Below are positions 25,606 to 36,700 of a DNA stretch of 64,000 nt, piece after piece (within the stretch, counting starts at the first letter, position 1; every line of letters starts with the position of its first letter). Source of the stretch: Hondaea fermentalgiana. Lineage: Eukaryota; Sar; Bigyra; Thraustochytrida; Thraustochytriidae. The notes beneath the pieces were generated by a model that saw nothing but the letters and a program-made list of their open reading frames with translations, made no database searches and was not told the DNA's origin. The stretch covers positions 115,220-179,219 of the forward strand of contig NPFB01000119.1 of assembly GCA_014084085.1 (NCBI GenBank). The letters are read 5' to 3'. The translations under genes were made by a program, and so were the position numbers.

Positions 25606-26610
25606 ATGGCCTCGACCGGAGACGACGCGGCGCGCAAGGTCAACGCGACCGAGGTCGCCGAGCCGTTCCGGCAGGAGACGCAGCGGCTCGTGCAGGCCAT
25701 GCCTGCAGAGGTCAAGCCGCTGCTGGTGGGCTTCCTTGCCAGTGAGGATGTGGCCAGCAAGCGGTACGCCGAGTGGACTGGCAAGTCCTGCCGCAAGGAC
25801 GGCATCGAGTTCGAGCTGCGCGAATGCAAGCCGCTCGACCTCGAGGCCAAGGTTCAGGAAGCCAACGAGGACCCCAAGGTGCACGGCATCATGATCTACT
25901 ACCCTTGCTTCGGCGCCGTCCCATCGTTCTACGGCGGACGCATGGACGACCACCTGCGCGACCTCGTGGCCGTCGAGAAAGACGTCGAGGGTCTCTGCTA
26001 CACGTACCGGCACAACCTGTACCATAACGTACGACAGCTGCCCATGATCTCCGGGGAGCCATCGGACAAGAAGTGCCTCCTGCCTTGCACCCCGCTCGCG
26101 CTCGTCAAGATCCTCGAATACCTCAAGGTCTACGACGAGGCCCTCCCTCTGGGTGACCGCATGTCTGGGCAGACGGTGACCATTATCAACCGCAGCGAGA
26201 TCGTTGGTCGCCCTCTCGGTGCCATGCTTGCCAACGATGGCGCCGACGTCTACAGCGTCGACATCGACTCCATCTATCTCATGCGTCGGGCCAAGATGCT
26301 GCCCACCGAAGTGACCGTCGAGGAGGCCTGCAAAAAGTCGCGAGTCATTGTCACCGGTGTGCCCTCCGAGAACTACAAGCTTCCCTCCGAGTGGGTCCAG
26401 CCAGGCACGGTTGTTCTCAACGTCTCTCACTTCAAGAATGTTGACGAGGAGGCACTTCTTCAGATCTCCGGCGTACGTTACGTGCCACTGGTCGGCAAGG
26501 TCACTGTGGCCATGCTCGAGCGCAACTTGATCCGTCTCATCAACAACTTCCACCTTCCGGACTCCAACGTCAAGGTTGTCGAGGCTGGAGGCCGTGTCGT
26601 CAACGTCTAG
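25606..26610 (+). CDS. MTD1: NAD-dependent 5,10-methylene-tetrahydrofolate dehydrogenase (Mtd1 type)
   Basis: A 334-residue enzyme of one-carbon metabolism that oxidises 5,10-methylene-THF to 5,10-methenyl-THF with NAD+. It follows yeast Mtd1 (320 residues) along its length: LLVGFLASEDVASKRYAEWT with the conserved Tyr/Lys substrate region, HGIMIYYPCFG, EKDVEGLCYTYRHNLYHNVR, LPCTPLALVKILEYLKVY, the dinucleotide segment INRSEIVGRPLGAMLANDGA, VIVTGVPSENYKLPSEW, and VGKVTVAMLERNLIRLI. The ATG at 25606 (MASTGDD) is preferred because it directly precedes the family-like sequence. The frame is open upstream with ATGs at 25330 and 25435. The latter would add an Arg-rich, acid-free leader (MLACRPACVRWTRSALRGK) that could act as a mitochondrial presequence. 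It diverges from the EF-hand gene and converges on IFT140. Confidence 0.93.
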   Translation: MASTGDDAARKVNATEVAEPFRQETQRLVQAMPAEVKPLLVGFLASEDVASKRYAEWTGKSCRKDGIEFELRECKPLDLEAKVQEANEDPKVHGIMIYYPCFGAVPSFYGGRMDDHLRDLVAVEKDVEGLCYTYRHNLYHNVRQLPMISGEPSDKKCLLPCTPLALVKILEYLKVYDEALPLGDRMSGQTVTIINRSEIVGRPLGAMLANDGADVYSVDIDSIYLMRRAKMLPTEVTVEEACKKSRVIVTGVPSENYKLPSEWVQPGTVVLNVSHFKNVDEEALLQISGVRYVPLVGKVTVAMLERNLIRLINNFHLPDSNVKVVEAGGRVVNV

Positions 26611-27063
26611 ATGTTCACGTCGTGGACGAATTGCTCGAATTTCTCTCTCCTTTTCCTCTACCCAGATCAATCCAATCCAAACCAAACCAATTCAAATCAA
26701 ATCACACCAAGCAAATCAAATCAATTCAATTCAGTTCAATTCAATCCCACTCTGATGTGAGATCTTTACCTTTCTTTTTCTCCATTTTGCCTTCTTTTGA
26801 CCGACTCGTCCACCATACCTTTTCTTTCTTTTTTTCTTTTTTCCAAAACGATACGTTCAACCTGTTGCTGCACGAATTGAGTGATGAAAGAAGAGCAACC
26901 GACCAACCAAGGAACTTGAACAAACAAAGAGAGTGGCAAAGGAACCGTAAACGAAAGCTCATGTGAATGCAAGTTTTATCGACTTATGCGCCCGCGTCTG
27001 CATACGGGACGCGCAGGAAGGGAGAATACAGGCGCGGGCGATCGTCTGCTACATTTTGTCCGT
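26611..27063. other. Convergent 3' intergenic region MTD1 / IFT140
   Basis: No gene. A/T-rich 3' flank with degenerate caatc/caaat repeats at about 26668-26748 (caatccaatcc, caaatcaaatc, caattcaattc), followed by T-rich runs near 26818-26842. Confidence 0.7.
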
Positions 27064-30000
27064 TCACTTATGACCCCAATCCAGGTCCTCCTCAATCTCG
27101 TCGTCAATCTCGTCGCCCGAGTCAACACCGAGACCTGCACTACCCTTGCCAACGCGCGGTCCATCGTCGTCAATGAGGGAGTCAACGCCAACAGCTCGAG
27201 CAATCTGCTCCAGAAGAGGCGCCTCAATGTACGGCGCCACCGCAATGTTACGTGCCTTCATGTTCTCGATGAGGCGATGCGCGTCGTCAAAGTCGCGGTT
27301 CCCAACATGGAACTCGACGAGCAGCGCGAAAATGTCTCCCGCGCGCACAGCTGTGTTGACCTCTGGATGAGCCAAGAGCGCGTTGCAAATGCGATCAGCC
27401 TCATCAGGGTCGCTCACAACGAGCGTACGCGCGTGTACAAAACGCTCCACAAGGGAAACACGTTGCTGCAGAGAGGCAAGCATTTCCTCTTTCAACTCGC
27501 CATCCCTCTCCTTGCCGAGGGCTTTGACAGCCTCCTTGAGTGCGCCAAGAGACTTGTCGTAGTCACGGTACTCGTCAACCTCCATTTGAGCGCAAGCTTC
27601 GTAGAATCCGGCGAGCTGCTGGTATGCTTTGGCCTTGGAGTAATAGCTGATGATTGCCTTCATGATCTCCGCATCATTGCGCCAGTCGAGATTCTGCAGA
27701 TAGTTGGCGGCGAGAATGTAAATCTCGCGGTTGCGGGACACACTTGCATACAGAATGATCTTCTCCGTATTACCGGAACGTAGCAGGCACTTCATCGCAC
27801 GGAGACGATCTCCAGCCTGCGTGTACTTTTTCGTGGCAAGATGATACGAGCCTTGCTTCTTGCAGCACTTGGCAATGCTCTCAAGAAGTCGCTGACGGCG
27901 CTCGTTTTGCTCCTTGATCCGGGCCAGCTCGCGCGGCGTCTGCTTCTTGTTACCTGACTTTGGAGCAACCGACAGCTTATCCAGCGTCATGGACTCGGCC
28001 ATGTCTTCGGAAATGTGCACCTTTTGGTGAAAACAAAGTTCAATCGCCGTCTCAAAGTCGCCAGCAGTGATGTAAAGATGCACGGCCTTGTCAAACTTGC
28101 GATGTTCAATGAAAAACTCGGCGCAGCGCGTGAGGATCTCCGGCGACGACTCCGTGGTGTCCTGCTCATACTCTTCGCGGCTTTGACTTGTGGCGCTCTC
28201 GGGCCGCTCGCGATGCAGGCCTTGGCCCCCGTCGATGCTTTGGCTTCGCATTGCGGACCCAGGGCGCGATCGCGAACCCGAGTCCGGGCGCGCTGAAGGC
28301 TTGCGCAGCGTCAGGCTGTCTGCAATAGACGTGAGTTGATCAAAGAGCTGCGAGCGAAAACAGAGATCGAGCGCACGAGGCACGTTGCCGCCCTTTTGGT
28401 AGAGAACCACAGCATCTTCGTTGAAACCCTTGGCCTCAAGGTATCGCGCGGCCTCCACCATTGTGGTCTTCGAGGCGCGCAAGGCCAAGTTAACAATGTC
28501 CGCATTGAGTCCGCGCTCCTTGGCGAGGCGCACAGCATGGTTGTAACGCCCCGCGCGAGAGTAAAACTGAATTGCCTCATTGATCTCCCCGCGCTGCTCG
28601 CATTGGCGCGCGAGGTGGTACGAGGCCGCAAGATTGGTGCTGTTGAGCGCGATTTCAGCGGCAGCCTTGAAATTCTCCATGACGCAGTGCACTCGTACAA
28701 GGGAGAGGTCGTCGGATGCACGCTGGTAGACACGGATCGAGCGGTCGTACTCGCCAAGGCTCTCGCAGTAGTGGCCCCACCATTTTGTAAGCTCTTCGTC
28801 GCACTGCGTTTGGATATAAGATTCGAGCTCATCAAGACGCTCCGCTTCAAAGAGCATGCGTGGAACCTGTTTGCGGTGCGTTCCCGAAGCCTCGTAGTTG
28901 GCAATAGCAGCCTTAAAGTCGCCCATGCTTTCGAGATGACGACCATACTCAAAGTGGGACTCGCGGAGATGAATGCGATCAAAGCTGTTGGCGACTTCGA
29001 GCGATTTAGTCCACTGGCCGCTGTGCCGAAGCATCTTATTGAGAAGATCATACCGCCCGCACTCAATGTAGAGCCTTTCAGCGTCCTCGAGAAGACCGAG
29101 CTGAATTGCGACTGTGGCAATGCGCGCCTCGACCTCAGGCTCACGCTTGCTCTCACGCAGTGCTTGCGCACCTCGCACGTGACCCATGTTGCCCATGCAC
29201 ATTTCAGCAACGTCGAGACGCCGCGTCTTAACGCACATGTGCGCCATGTTCTCCCACACCGAAACGTTATCAATGAGCTTGACGGCGCGGTAGGCCTCGT
29301 CCATGTTGCCAATGGTGAGATAGTAGCTAAAGTCGATGAGAGCGCGCTTCGTCTCATCGTCCACACGCTGGTCGAGACCGACAAAGTCGCGCATCGTGCG
29401 ACCCTTGAGGCGTGGAACGCCACCGTTCTCGCTCGGCTTGCTGATAAAGAAGAGCCGAGGAACGCGCATGCCGAGGAGCGCCTCGAGATTGCCTTCGAGT
29501 GGGAAGGCGTCCTGCATCATGACACCGACACGTTCCTCTGTTGCGAAAAGGGTGACCACCTCGACCTCGGCAATTTCAGCGCTGCCATTGCGAGCCCGAA
29601 GCGCGGTTCTCATCTTTTGCAGCCGATTCTTTTCTTCGTCCGCTGCCGCCGCCGCCGCCACGTCATCCACACCTGCATTGCCACCAGCACCACCGGGTGC
29701 ATTGCTGCTCCGGCTAGTGCTACTATTCCCGCGACGCAAGTCACCCAAATCCTCGTCCTCGTCTCCGACAATGCGTAGACGGCTGCCTTTGAGCTCCTTT
29801 GAGGACTTGACCTTGGCATCCGATGCCTCCTCAAAAGAGTTGACGCTCTTGCGCAGACGCTTGGCCTCGCAGGCGAGAAGCTTGGGCTCTTGGCCGTCCC
29901 AAAAATGCGACACAGGGTACCTTGTGGGGCCAAACTCGTACGCCTGAAACTCGTCCCTGTTCAGGTTCCACACGTGGATGCGCGTGTCGGGCTCGCGGAG

Positions 30001-31917
30001 ATGCTGGCCCCGCACAATATCGCAGAGCACGCTGACGCGAGTACCGTCAGCATTGCAACGGATGGACCGAATCTCGCCAATTGGTACTTGCTTGCCCAAA
30101 GGCTTGCCGCCCTTGGAACGCGCCGACGAAACGAACCAAGCGCCCCCACCGACGGGGCGTGGCTCCCGACGCGAGACATCGAAAACTTTCAACATGCCTT
30201 TGTGCGTGGCGACAGCAAGATATTTGCCGTTAATGTGCATGAAGCGAGGTTCGCCTTCATGCTCCGAAAATGAGACCTCGGCGCGCGAAACGCCTTGAAG
30301 GTTGCACACGGAAAGGTGACTGCCCTCAGTCTGCAAGATAGTTTCTCCGTAGAGAGCCATGGCCTCGGCGCGCGTGGTAAAGCTTGCGATGCGCTCCATG
30401 CGATTATCCTGAAACGCGTACACCTCTGCTTTACGTTGTGACCACACGAGAGCATGTGAATCGTTCACGTCAAGACCCTTGATGCGTAGACCTACATGCG
30501 TCTCCATGCGGTGCGATGCGCCACGCTGCACCAGGAGGCGCTGTGCTGAAAGCTGCAAGGCCGCCACATCACAGCGCAGAGCACGGTGCAGCACTGTTTC
30601 ATTCATGATGCTCACGCGATCCTTCATGATGACCGCGAGACAGCCCTCACGGAGCCCCCAGCCAATGGACAAGACCGGTGCAGACACGGCACTCAGCGTT
30701 GCCACGGCTTCCCAACTCGAGCGATTTGTCTCGGGAAAGTGAAATCGCGTCGCAAGGGCCTCAGAGGACTTTGTTGTCGAAGAGTGGATGTTTTCCTTTT
30801 CGTCAGCTGCGTCATTTTCATCACTTGCATGCTCGAAAATCGGCGTCGCAGCTTCACCGACAAAGCGCCACAGCGCGAGACGGCCTTGGCGTGTGCTTGC
30901 AGCCAGAATGCGCGTTTTTGCATTGAAAGAAATGTGCGTGGCAAGGTCCTCAGGACGCGGGCTCCCTGGGGCGTCCGTGTCACCAGCGACGACAGGCAGC
31001 GGCAAGGAGTAGCTCGAATCGTTCGCAAGATCCCACAGACGAATGTGCGGTTCTGTGGCACAAGTCGCCAAAAGGCCTGGGCAGGTCCATTGGGCTTCTG
31101 TGATGCCACTAATCGCAGCCGAGGCGCTCAGTGAAAGCTTTGACTTGGAAGCCACCTGCAACTCGGTGCACGCGTTTTCTGGCTTGAGCTGGATGAGCGA
31201 AGCGTCCTCGGTAACAACGACGAGCTTTTGCTCTTCCTCAAACCAGTTCATACTGCGCAGGCCAGCATCGAGGCGTGCAGCGCAAAGAAGCTCACCTTTG
31301 AGATTGACAAGGTATACATTGCCGAATTTAGTGCCGAGAAAGACTTGTTGTGGCGGAGTAGCGAGCTCGCGCTGGGCCTCGCGGTACTCCGGAGTGAGCA
31401 TCCAGCAGCAGCAGGTAATGTCCTCGCCACTGCCGAGGTCCTTTTTGCAAACTACCGCGAGGCGACCGCGGTGATCGGTACGCCAAAGTGCCATCAATCC
31501 GTGTTTGTCTGCCGTCAAAAGTCGTGATCCTTCAGGGCTCCACGATGTCACAGTGACGGCCGTGGCGTGCACCGATGTATCTTCCTTGAGAATGCGGTCT
31601 TTGACGTTCCACAGCGTGATGGCACCATCGTCCCAGCCAGTAGCTAGAACTTTGCTGCGTACGCGCCAATCCAGAACGCAAGCATCGCTGTTGCGACTGC
31701 TGCGCACGAGATCTGCACCCTGTACGAGTTCTCCCTCGTCGTTGGCAAACCAAACGCCGCGACCTCGGCCTGCAATAGCCAAGATACTTTCCGATTTGCA
31801 CCAGGCCGTCGTAATGGCATCGAAAGTCTTTCCTTGGCCATCTTCCTTGCCTTCCGTGGCCTCATCTTCATGCACGACAGCTGGCGCCGCGACAGGAAAG
31901 TCTATGAACAGTGACAT
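27064..31917 (-). CDS. IFT140: Intraflagellar transport protein 140 homologue (IFT-A core)
   Basis: A 1617-residue subunit of the IFT-A complex, which carries retrograde cargo and brings membrane proteins into the flagellum. The ATG at 31915-31917 (MSLFIDFPVAAP) aligns with the start of animal IFT140. Residues 1 to about 640 form two WD40 propellers (LATGWDDGAITLWNVKD, SWSPEGSRLLTADKHGLM). A strongly conserved core follows near 835-920 (RDFVGLDQ, YYLTIGNMDEAYRAVKLI, VWENMAHMCVKTRRLDVAEM, GNMGHVRGAQALRE). TPR-like repeats run to about 1560, including GSYHLATKKYTQAGDRLRAM, ASVSRNREIYILAANYLQ and CAQMEVDEYRDYDKSLGAL, all typical of IFT140 rather than IFT122, WDR19 or WDR35. It is longer than human IFT140 (1462), partly from a Ser/Arg-rich insertion near 1210-1255 and an acidic C-terminus. 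No intron is needed. Confidence 0.97.
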   Translation of the reverse strand: MSLFIDFPVAAPAVVHEDEATEGKEDGQGKTFDAITTAWCKSESILAIAGRGRGVWFANDEGELVQGADLVRSSRNSDACVLDWRVRSKVLATGWDDGAITLWNVKDRILKEDTSVHATAVTVTSWSPEGSRLLTADKHGLMALWRTDHRGRLAVVCKKDLGSGEDITCCCWMLTPEYREAQRELATPPQQVFLGTKFGNVYLVNLKGELLCAARLDAGLRSMNWFEEEQKLVVVTEDASLIQLKPENACTELQVASKSKLSLSASAAISGITEAQWTCPGLLATCATEPHIRLWDLANDSSYSLPLPVVAGDTDAPGSPRPEDLATHISFNAKTRILAASTRQGRLALWRFVGEAATPIFEHASDENDAADEKENIHSSTTKSSEALATRFHFPETNRSSWEAVATLSAVSAPVLSIGWGLREGCLAVIMKDRVSIMNETVLHRALRCDVAALQLSAQRLLVQRGASHRMETHVGLRIKGLDVNDSHALVWSQRKAEVYAFQDNRMERIASFTTRAEAMALYGETILQTEGSHLSVCNLQGVSRAEVSFSEHEGEPRFMHINGKYLAVATHKGMLKVFDVSRREPRPVGGGAWFVSSARSKGGKPLGKQVPIGEIRSIRCNADGTRVSVLCDIVRGQHLREPDTRIHVWNLNRDEFQAYEFGPTRYPVSHFWDGQEPKLLACEAKRLRKSVNSFEEASDAKVKSSKELKGSRLRIVGDEDEDLGDLRRGNSSTSRSSNAPGGAGGNAGVDDVAAAAAADEEKNRLQKMRTALRARNGSAEIAEVEVVTLFATEERVGVMMQDAFPLEGNLEALLGMRVPRLFFISKPSENGGVPRLKGRTMRDFVGLDQRVDDETKRALIDFSYYLTIGNMDEAYRAVKLIDNVSVWENMAHMCVKTRRLDVAEMCMGNMGHVRGAQALRESKREPEVEARIATVAIQLGLLEDAERLYIECGRYDLLNKMLRHSGQWTKSLEVANSFDRIHLRESHFEYGRHLESMGDFKAAIANYEASGTHRKQVPRMLFEAERLDELESYIQTQCDEELTKWWGHYCESLGEYDRSIRVYQRASDDLSLVRVHCVMENFKAAAEIALNSTNLAASYHLARQCEQRGEINEAIQFYSRAGRYNHAVRLAKERGLNADIVNLALRASKTTMVEAARYLEAKGFNEDAVVLYQKGGNVPRALDLCFRSQLFDQLTSIADSLTLRKPSARPDSGSRSRPGSAMRSQSIDGGQGLHRERPESATSQSREEYEQDTTESSPEILTRCAEFFIEHRKFDKAVHLYITAGDFETAIELCFHQKVHISEDMAESMTLDKLSVAPKSGNKKQTPRELARIKEQNERRQRLLESIAKCCKKQGSYHLATKKYTQAGDRLRAMKCLLRSGNTEKIILYASVSRNREIYILAANYLQNLDWRNDAEIMKAIISYYSKAKAYQQLAGFYEACAQMEVDEYRDYDKSLGALKEAVKALGKERDGELKEEMLASLQQRVSLVERFVHARTLVVSDPDEADRICNALLAHPEVNTAVRAGDIFALLVEFHVGNRDFDDAHRLIENMKARNIAVAPYIEAPLLEQIARAVGVDSLIDDDGPRVGKGSAGLGVDSGDEIDDEIEEDLDWGHK

Positions 31918-33734
31918 TCTTGCGACCGTCGCACACTTCGACTTTGCTTTTGAGCTTGCAAAAAATATTTATGCACCTTGTCGACGTCCTTTTTCTCGGC
32001 GTCAATGCTCCGCACGCTAGTTGTACTCGTTATAAACGCGATAAATCAATGCGCGTCCTCTCCACGTCACGCTACGCCGCGCAGAACAGAGGAGAGCAGA
32101 GCAGCGCAGAGCAGAGAAGAGCAGAGCTAGATCGCCCGCTAGAGGTCCGCCCACCCGCCTTCGCCGAAGCCAGAGCAAAGCGAATTTGGCCAAGGGACAA
32201 GTCTCCCTTTCCTTTTCTCTCTCTTTTGCGCGTGCTGTACTCGCTGTGCCCGCGCAGCCTCGTTCGCCGGCCACGCGGTTTCGCGCTCGCTTTTGCGCGG
32301 GCTGGTTTGGCCTGCTTGACTGCTTGGCCGACTGACTGCTTGGCTTATACTCAGCTAAAACAGACAACATACCTGTCGCGCGCACGCACGAAGGCTCGAA
32401 GGCAGGCAGGCAGGCAGGCAAGCAGGCAGGCAGGCAGGCAAGCAGGCAGGCAGGCAGGCAGAAGAAGCACACGCCGAGCGCTCTCGACTTGGCGCTCCAT
32501 TTGACCGTTTCAACCTAGGGGTCCTTTGGTGACGGGACACCCCTCATGAGTCCCTTAGCTGGTTGCGCAGGAAGGAGGCCAATGCCCCAGAGCGAGCGCG
32601 TCGTCATCACCATCGCAGCGTCAGCACAGACCTTTCGGACCTTCCGCGGCTTGGCTTGTCCGGTGACTGCTACTTGCTGTATGTAGGGGGCCAAGCGGCA
32701 GCGCAGACCGTCCGTGGTTTCCGAGGAAGGAGACGCCAGCCAGGCGAGAGGAAAAAATTGGAACTTTAGGAAGGAATGTCGTGTCGCAACAAGCAAGGTT
32801 TTACTCTAGTCATAGATACCTATAGCAAAGGAAAAGTGTCGGTTTCGCTCGCCTATTTATTTTAAAGCCGGCGCCAAGTCGCGCCTTCGATCCAATCCTG
32901 CTACATGTTTATTGCCAACCAATTCTAAATACTTTTGCATCGGAGCAATCGCTGCAATTTCGTACAGTAACAAAAGGACCTATGGCTCACTCTGCATGTC
33001 TGCAACGCACATCCGTTTGAGAGCGCACGGCTTTGTCACTGCAGTGGGCCGCGAATGTAAGAGCAAGTCCTGGACCCGCTGCAGCTTCAAGGTGCAGGGC
33101 CGTGTCGTGGCGATCGCCATTTTTGCGGGGAATGGGCCAAGGCCCTCGCCATATCTGGCGCCTCGCAGTGAAATTTTGCAACCGCCACAATTCGCGGTAT
33201 GTGAGCAACCCACCCTAAGCGCGAGAATGGCTGTCTAGACTTAAACGATCTTTCGGTATTTGCAAAGGCACGGACGGACGCTGCCGGGGATCCGTTAAGA
33301 TAAGGGTGCTTGGTTGACCACGTAAAGTCGTGCGTTCGGCGGTACCAACTTCCTCAAATCACCTACCACAAACGCCGCACGTTTCATGGCCCGCCGGACC
33401 GCCCCCGCCATTCTCTAATGTCAAATGACAGAAACGCTCGATAGGTGTTTGCGGCCGCAAAAAAAAATCCTTTCTGCGGGGCGCGGACGCAGCTTCGGAC
33501 GCCGCGTCCTCCACTCGTGGAACGGCTCGTGGAGGATGAGCTAGTTCGCTTCCGGCAAAAACGAGAAATTCGCGGTCCGGCGATCGCGCTGAGGAGCCAC
33601 CCGATGTTTCTTCAACGACGCAAGCTGCTCCAGTGCTTCTGCGAAGGCTCGGTTCGTAGCATTCAGACGAAGCCAAAACCGAAACCGCGCAAGACTGCTG
33701 CACCATTGGTGAGGAGCTGGAGAGGCACTAGCCA
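31918..33734. other. Divergent intergenic region IFT140 / receptor B
   Basis: No gene can be supported. A TATA-like element (read tttataa on the minus strand, about 32028-32035) sits about 110 bases before the IFT140 start. A gcagagc-rich tract lies at about 32085-32130 and a GGCA repeat at 32401-32461. The section 32800-33730 has no recognisable coding or RNA signature. Confidence 0.6.
32401..32461. repeat. (GGCA)n repeat with a 20-bp higher-order period
   Basis: The tract is built of ggca tetranucleotides interrupted by aagc at regular intervals, giving about three copies of a 20-bp unit (gcaggcaggcaggcaggcaa). Confidence 0.93.
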
Positions 33735-36700
33735 ATGACGAAGTTTCGAAGCTGTGCGCTTCAGCTTGCATGCGCACTTTTGCTCTTGCAATGTATAACG
33801 CCAGCCTTGGGGAGACGACCGCCGCGTTTCCACGATCGATTTCTGACTTCGGAGGACGAGATTTCGAACACGACGGTGACTGCTTTTCCTGCCTGCTCCG
33901 CTGACTATGCGGCTCCTTGTTCCTTCAACAATGTGCTTCGTCTTGTTCTGACCACGTCGAAGCTCCTATCCGCGCAAGCGAACGAAGAACAGCTACAAGC
34001 CATATTGGACCAGGTCAACGCTCAAGAGTTTAACATCAAGGACGCCTACGGTTTTGTTCCGTACATTTTCGACGCAGATTCCATGCGCTGCATCGCCAAT
34101 GGTCGCAATGCCGTGGGATTTAGCAACCTGACGCTCGAGGAAATGGCCCTGTCTCTCGGTGTGACCACCACTCAAGATGGTCTCTCTGAAGAAGTTCTTC
34201 TTGCGTCTGCAGAAGACAGCGATGGATGGTTCAAGTTCAACTTTGTGTCCGAAGACTTTGACGGCGAACCTGTCTCCTTTCTTGGGTACGCCAATCGCAT
34301 CGATGTGATCGGGCACTCATACGTCATCGTTGCGGGTTTCGCGCATCGTTATTTGCCTCGTCCACCCGTTGAGACTTGCCCGACCACAGTCAACAGGCTC
34401 TGTAACATCGTGACTGCTCAGTCTCTCGTTGGCGCGGCGCTATATAGCGCAATGACAGCCGATACACCTGCCGAGCTGCGCGAGACCTGGAATGACATCA
34501 CCTTCTCGACAGACACGACCTATCAGGAGGGAGGCTGGTATGTCTTTGCGTATGGGTTTGGCGAGAACTTCACGAGTGGGGCTTTTGCTCACAAGCGTAG
34601 CGATTGGATTGAGAAAACACTATTTGACATCTCTCTGTCAATTGTTCCGGATGTCAGCAAACAGAACGGCACAAGGCTGCACGAGCACTTTGTTGCCGAG
34701 GCTCTGTCAGGTGGTGGATGGGCCAGCTATGACTGGGCCGTTTCGTCCACAGCGACAGCACAAGAGAAAGTTAGCTACGTCGCAGGTCTCCGGCGCTTTG
34801 GAAACGATTACTATGTTGGCGCAGGTTTCAACCATATTCGTGACCCAGCCGCGGAGAGCGCATTGTGCGGCACATGCTCGGTCGAGTACAGCGAACCATG
34901 CGCCATGAGCAATGTTCTCACACTCGCGGCTCATGCTCAAGTCGACATTCTCACTCGCAGTGAGGAGGATGGTCTCTTTGTCGGAATCAACAATGTCAAC
35001 TCCGAGGAGTACATCATGCCTGGCGGATTTGGCGTCCTCATCGTTGACTATGCTACCAGAACTGTCATGGCAGACACAGTCGACGCCAGTCTTGTTGGTG
35101 CAGACGCGGCAGCGGCCTTCGCCGTACGTCACATTGGGGAAGTATCAACCGCGGACGCCAAGCTAAAGGATTTGGCCGACTTGGGCGGCGGTTGGCTCGA
35201 GCTGGCTGGAGAAGACAACGTTAGTTCTTTTGCGGCATTCGTCCAGAAGCTCGTCACAGATGATAATGAATACTACCTGATTCTCGGCTATCGACGAGAG
35301 CGCGCACCAGTGACAGAGGCTTGCTCCTCGATGTACTCGGCGCCATGCTCCGAAATCAGCAGTCAGGCGTTGATTGGTGAGATCGTCACAGATATTCAAC
35401 TCGCGAGTTCGGATGCCGAGGTGAGTGCTATTCTTGTGGAAATCAATGCTGGCAACGTGACAGTTGGGCCAGACTTTTATCCGATAATCCTCGATGAGAA
35501 TCTCAATATTGTAGCGCACGGAGACGTCACAGCGCATCAAGGGTGGAATATGTCGGACCCTCAGCCGTACGTTGACTTTTTGCAGCAAACTGAGTCCGTC
35601 ACTTCGCTCGGTGACAGCTTTGAAGCAAATGTTGTTTACAATGCCTTCAAGCTCGGTGGCGGCACCTTCAGTGTCTCGTGGAACGATGCGTTCGGCTCAA
35701 GTGTGGACAAAATTGTGTCCGTTCAGGCTGCAAGGCAGGTCTCCGCCGCGGACGGCGGCGTGACGTGGTATTATGTCATGACAATGTACATTGACGCCCC
35801 GGCGCCTACACTGTGCAGTGATGGATGTCCAGCAAACGGGTACTGTACGGAGGAAGACAGCAGCGATGGGCTTCCTGCGCGTTGCGAATGCGGGTTTTAC
35901 TACACGGCCGTGTACGCAGATGCGTCCAACGAGACGTGCGCATCGACGTTGACGCGAAATCTAACAATGACGTGCGAGGTGGACGAAGACAAGGCAGGAG
36001 TAAGCAGCATCAAACTGATTGCCCGGGTTCTTGGAGGCATGAACAGCGCGTTTGCCTTGGGCTGTATTGTCTGGACAATCGCAATGCGCAACAATGCAAT
36101 CGTGAGAGCTTCACAGCCTGTGCTGCTCATCCTAGTGGGATTCGGTACGATGACGTCCTCCATGACCAACTTTGTCATGGCTGTAGACGACAGTGTCGGT
36201 CCTGCCGCAGGCGAAGGAAAGAATGATCTTGCCAATTGGGCTTGCATGGCTCAACCTTGGTTCTATGGCATTGGCTTTGCAATTACATTTTCGACAATGA
36301 TTGTCAAGCTCCGACGCGTGGTCAAAGTCTTTCGCAGCGCAGCAAGGATGAAGAAAGCGCGGGGGGTCTCGCTGAAAACTGCGGTGCAAGTGCTTATTTT
36401 CCTGGTGGCTATCGAGGCGATCGGGCTCTTGGCCTGGACGCTCACGGACCCGCTCCAATTTGTCCGTCCTTCTGATGATCCACTTAACGGTGCCTGCGAA
36501 AGTCCTCACTCTAGCATATTTGTTTGGTTTATGGCAGCATACCACTTGGGTCTACTCATGTACGGAGCGGTTCTGAGCTACCAATGTCGCAAGGTGAATG
36601 GAGTGTTTGCAGAGGCAAAGTATTTGAGCTTGGCCATGGTGAGTAACCTTCAGATCTTGGTCCTCGCCTTGCCTGTCATCAAGCTGACTGCGAACGATGA

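Noticed and set aside
25420..26685. 421-codon minus-strand frame opposite MTD1
   Set aside because: Codon-for-codon antisense of a convincing Mtd1 gene; no family resemblance.
28336..29778. 480-codon plus-strand frame opposite IFT140
   Set aside because: Antisense shadow of strongly conserved IFT140 TPR sequence.
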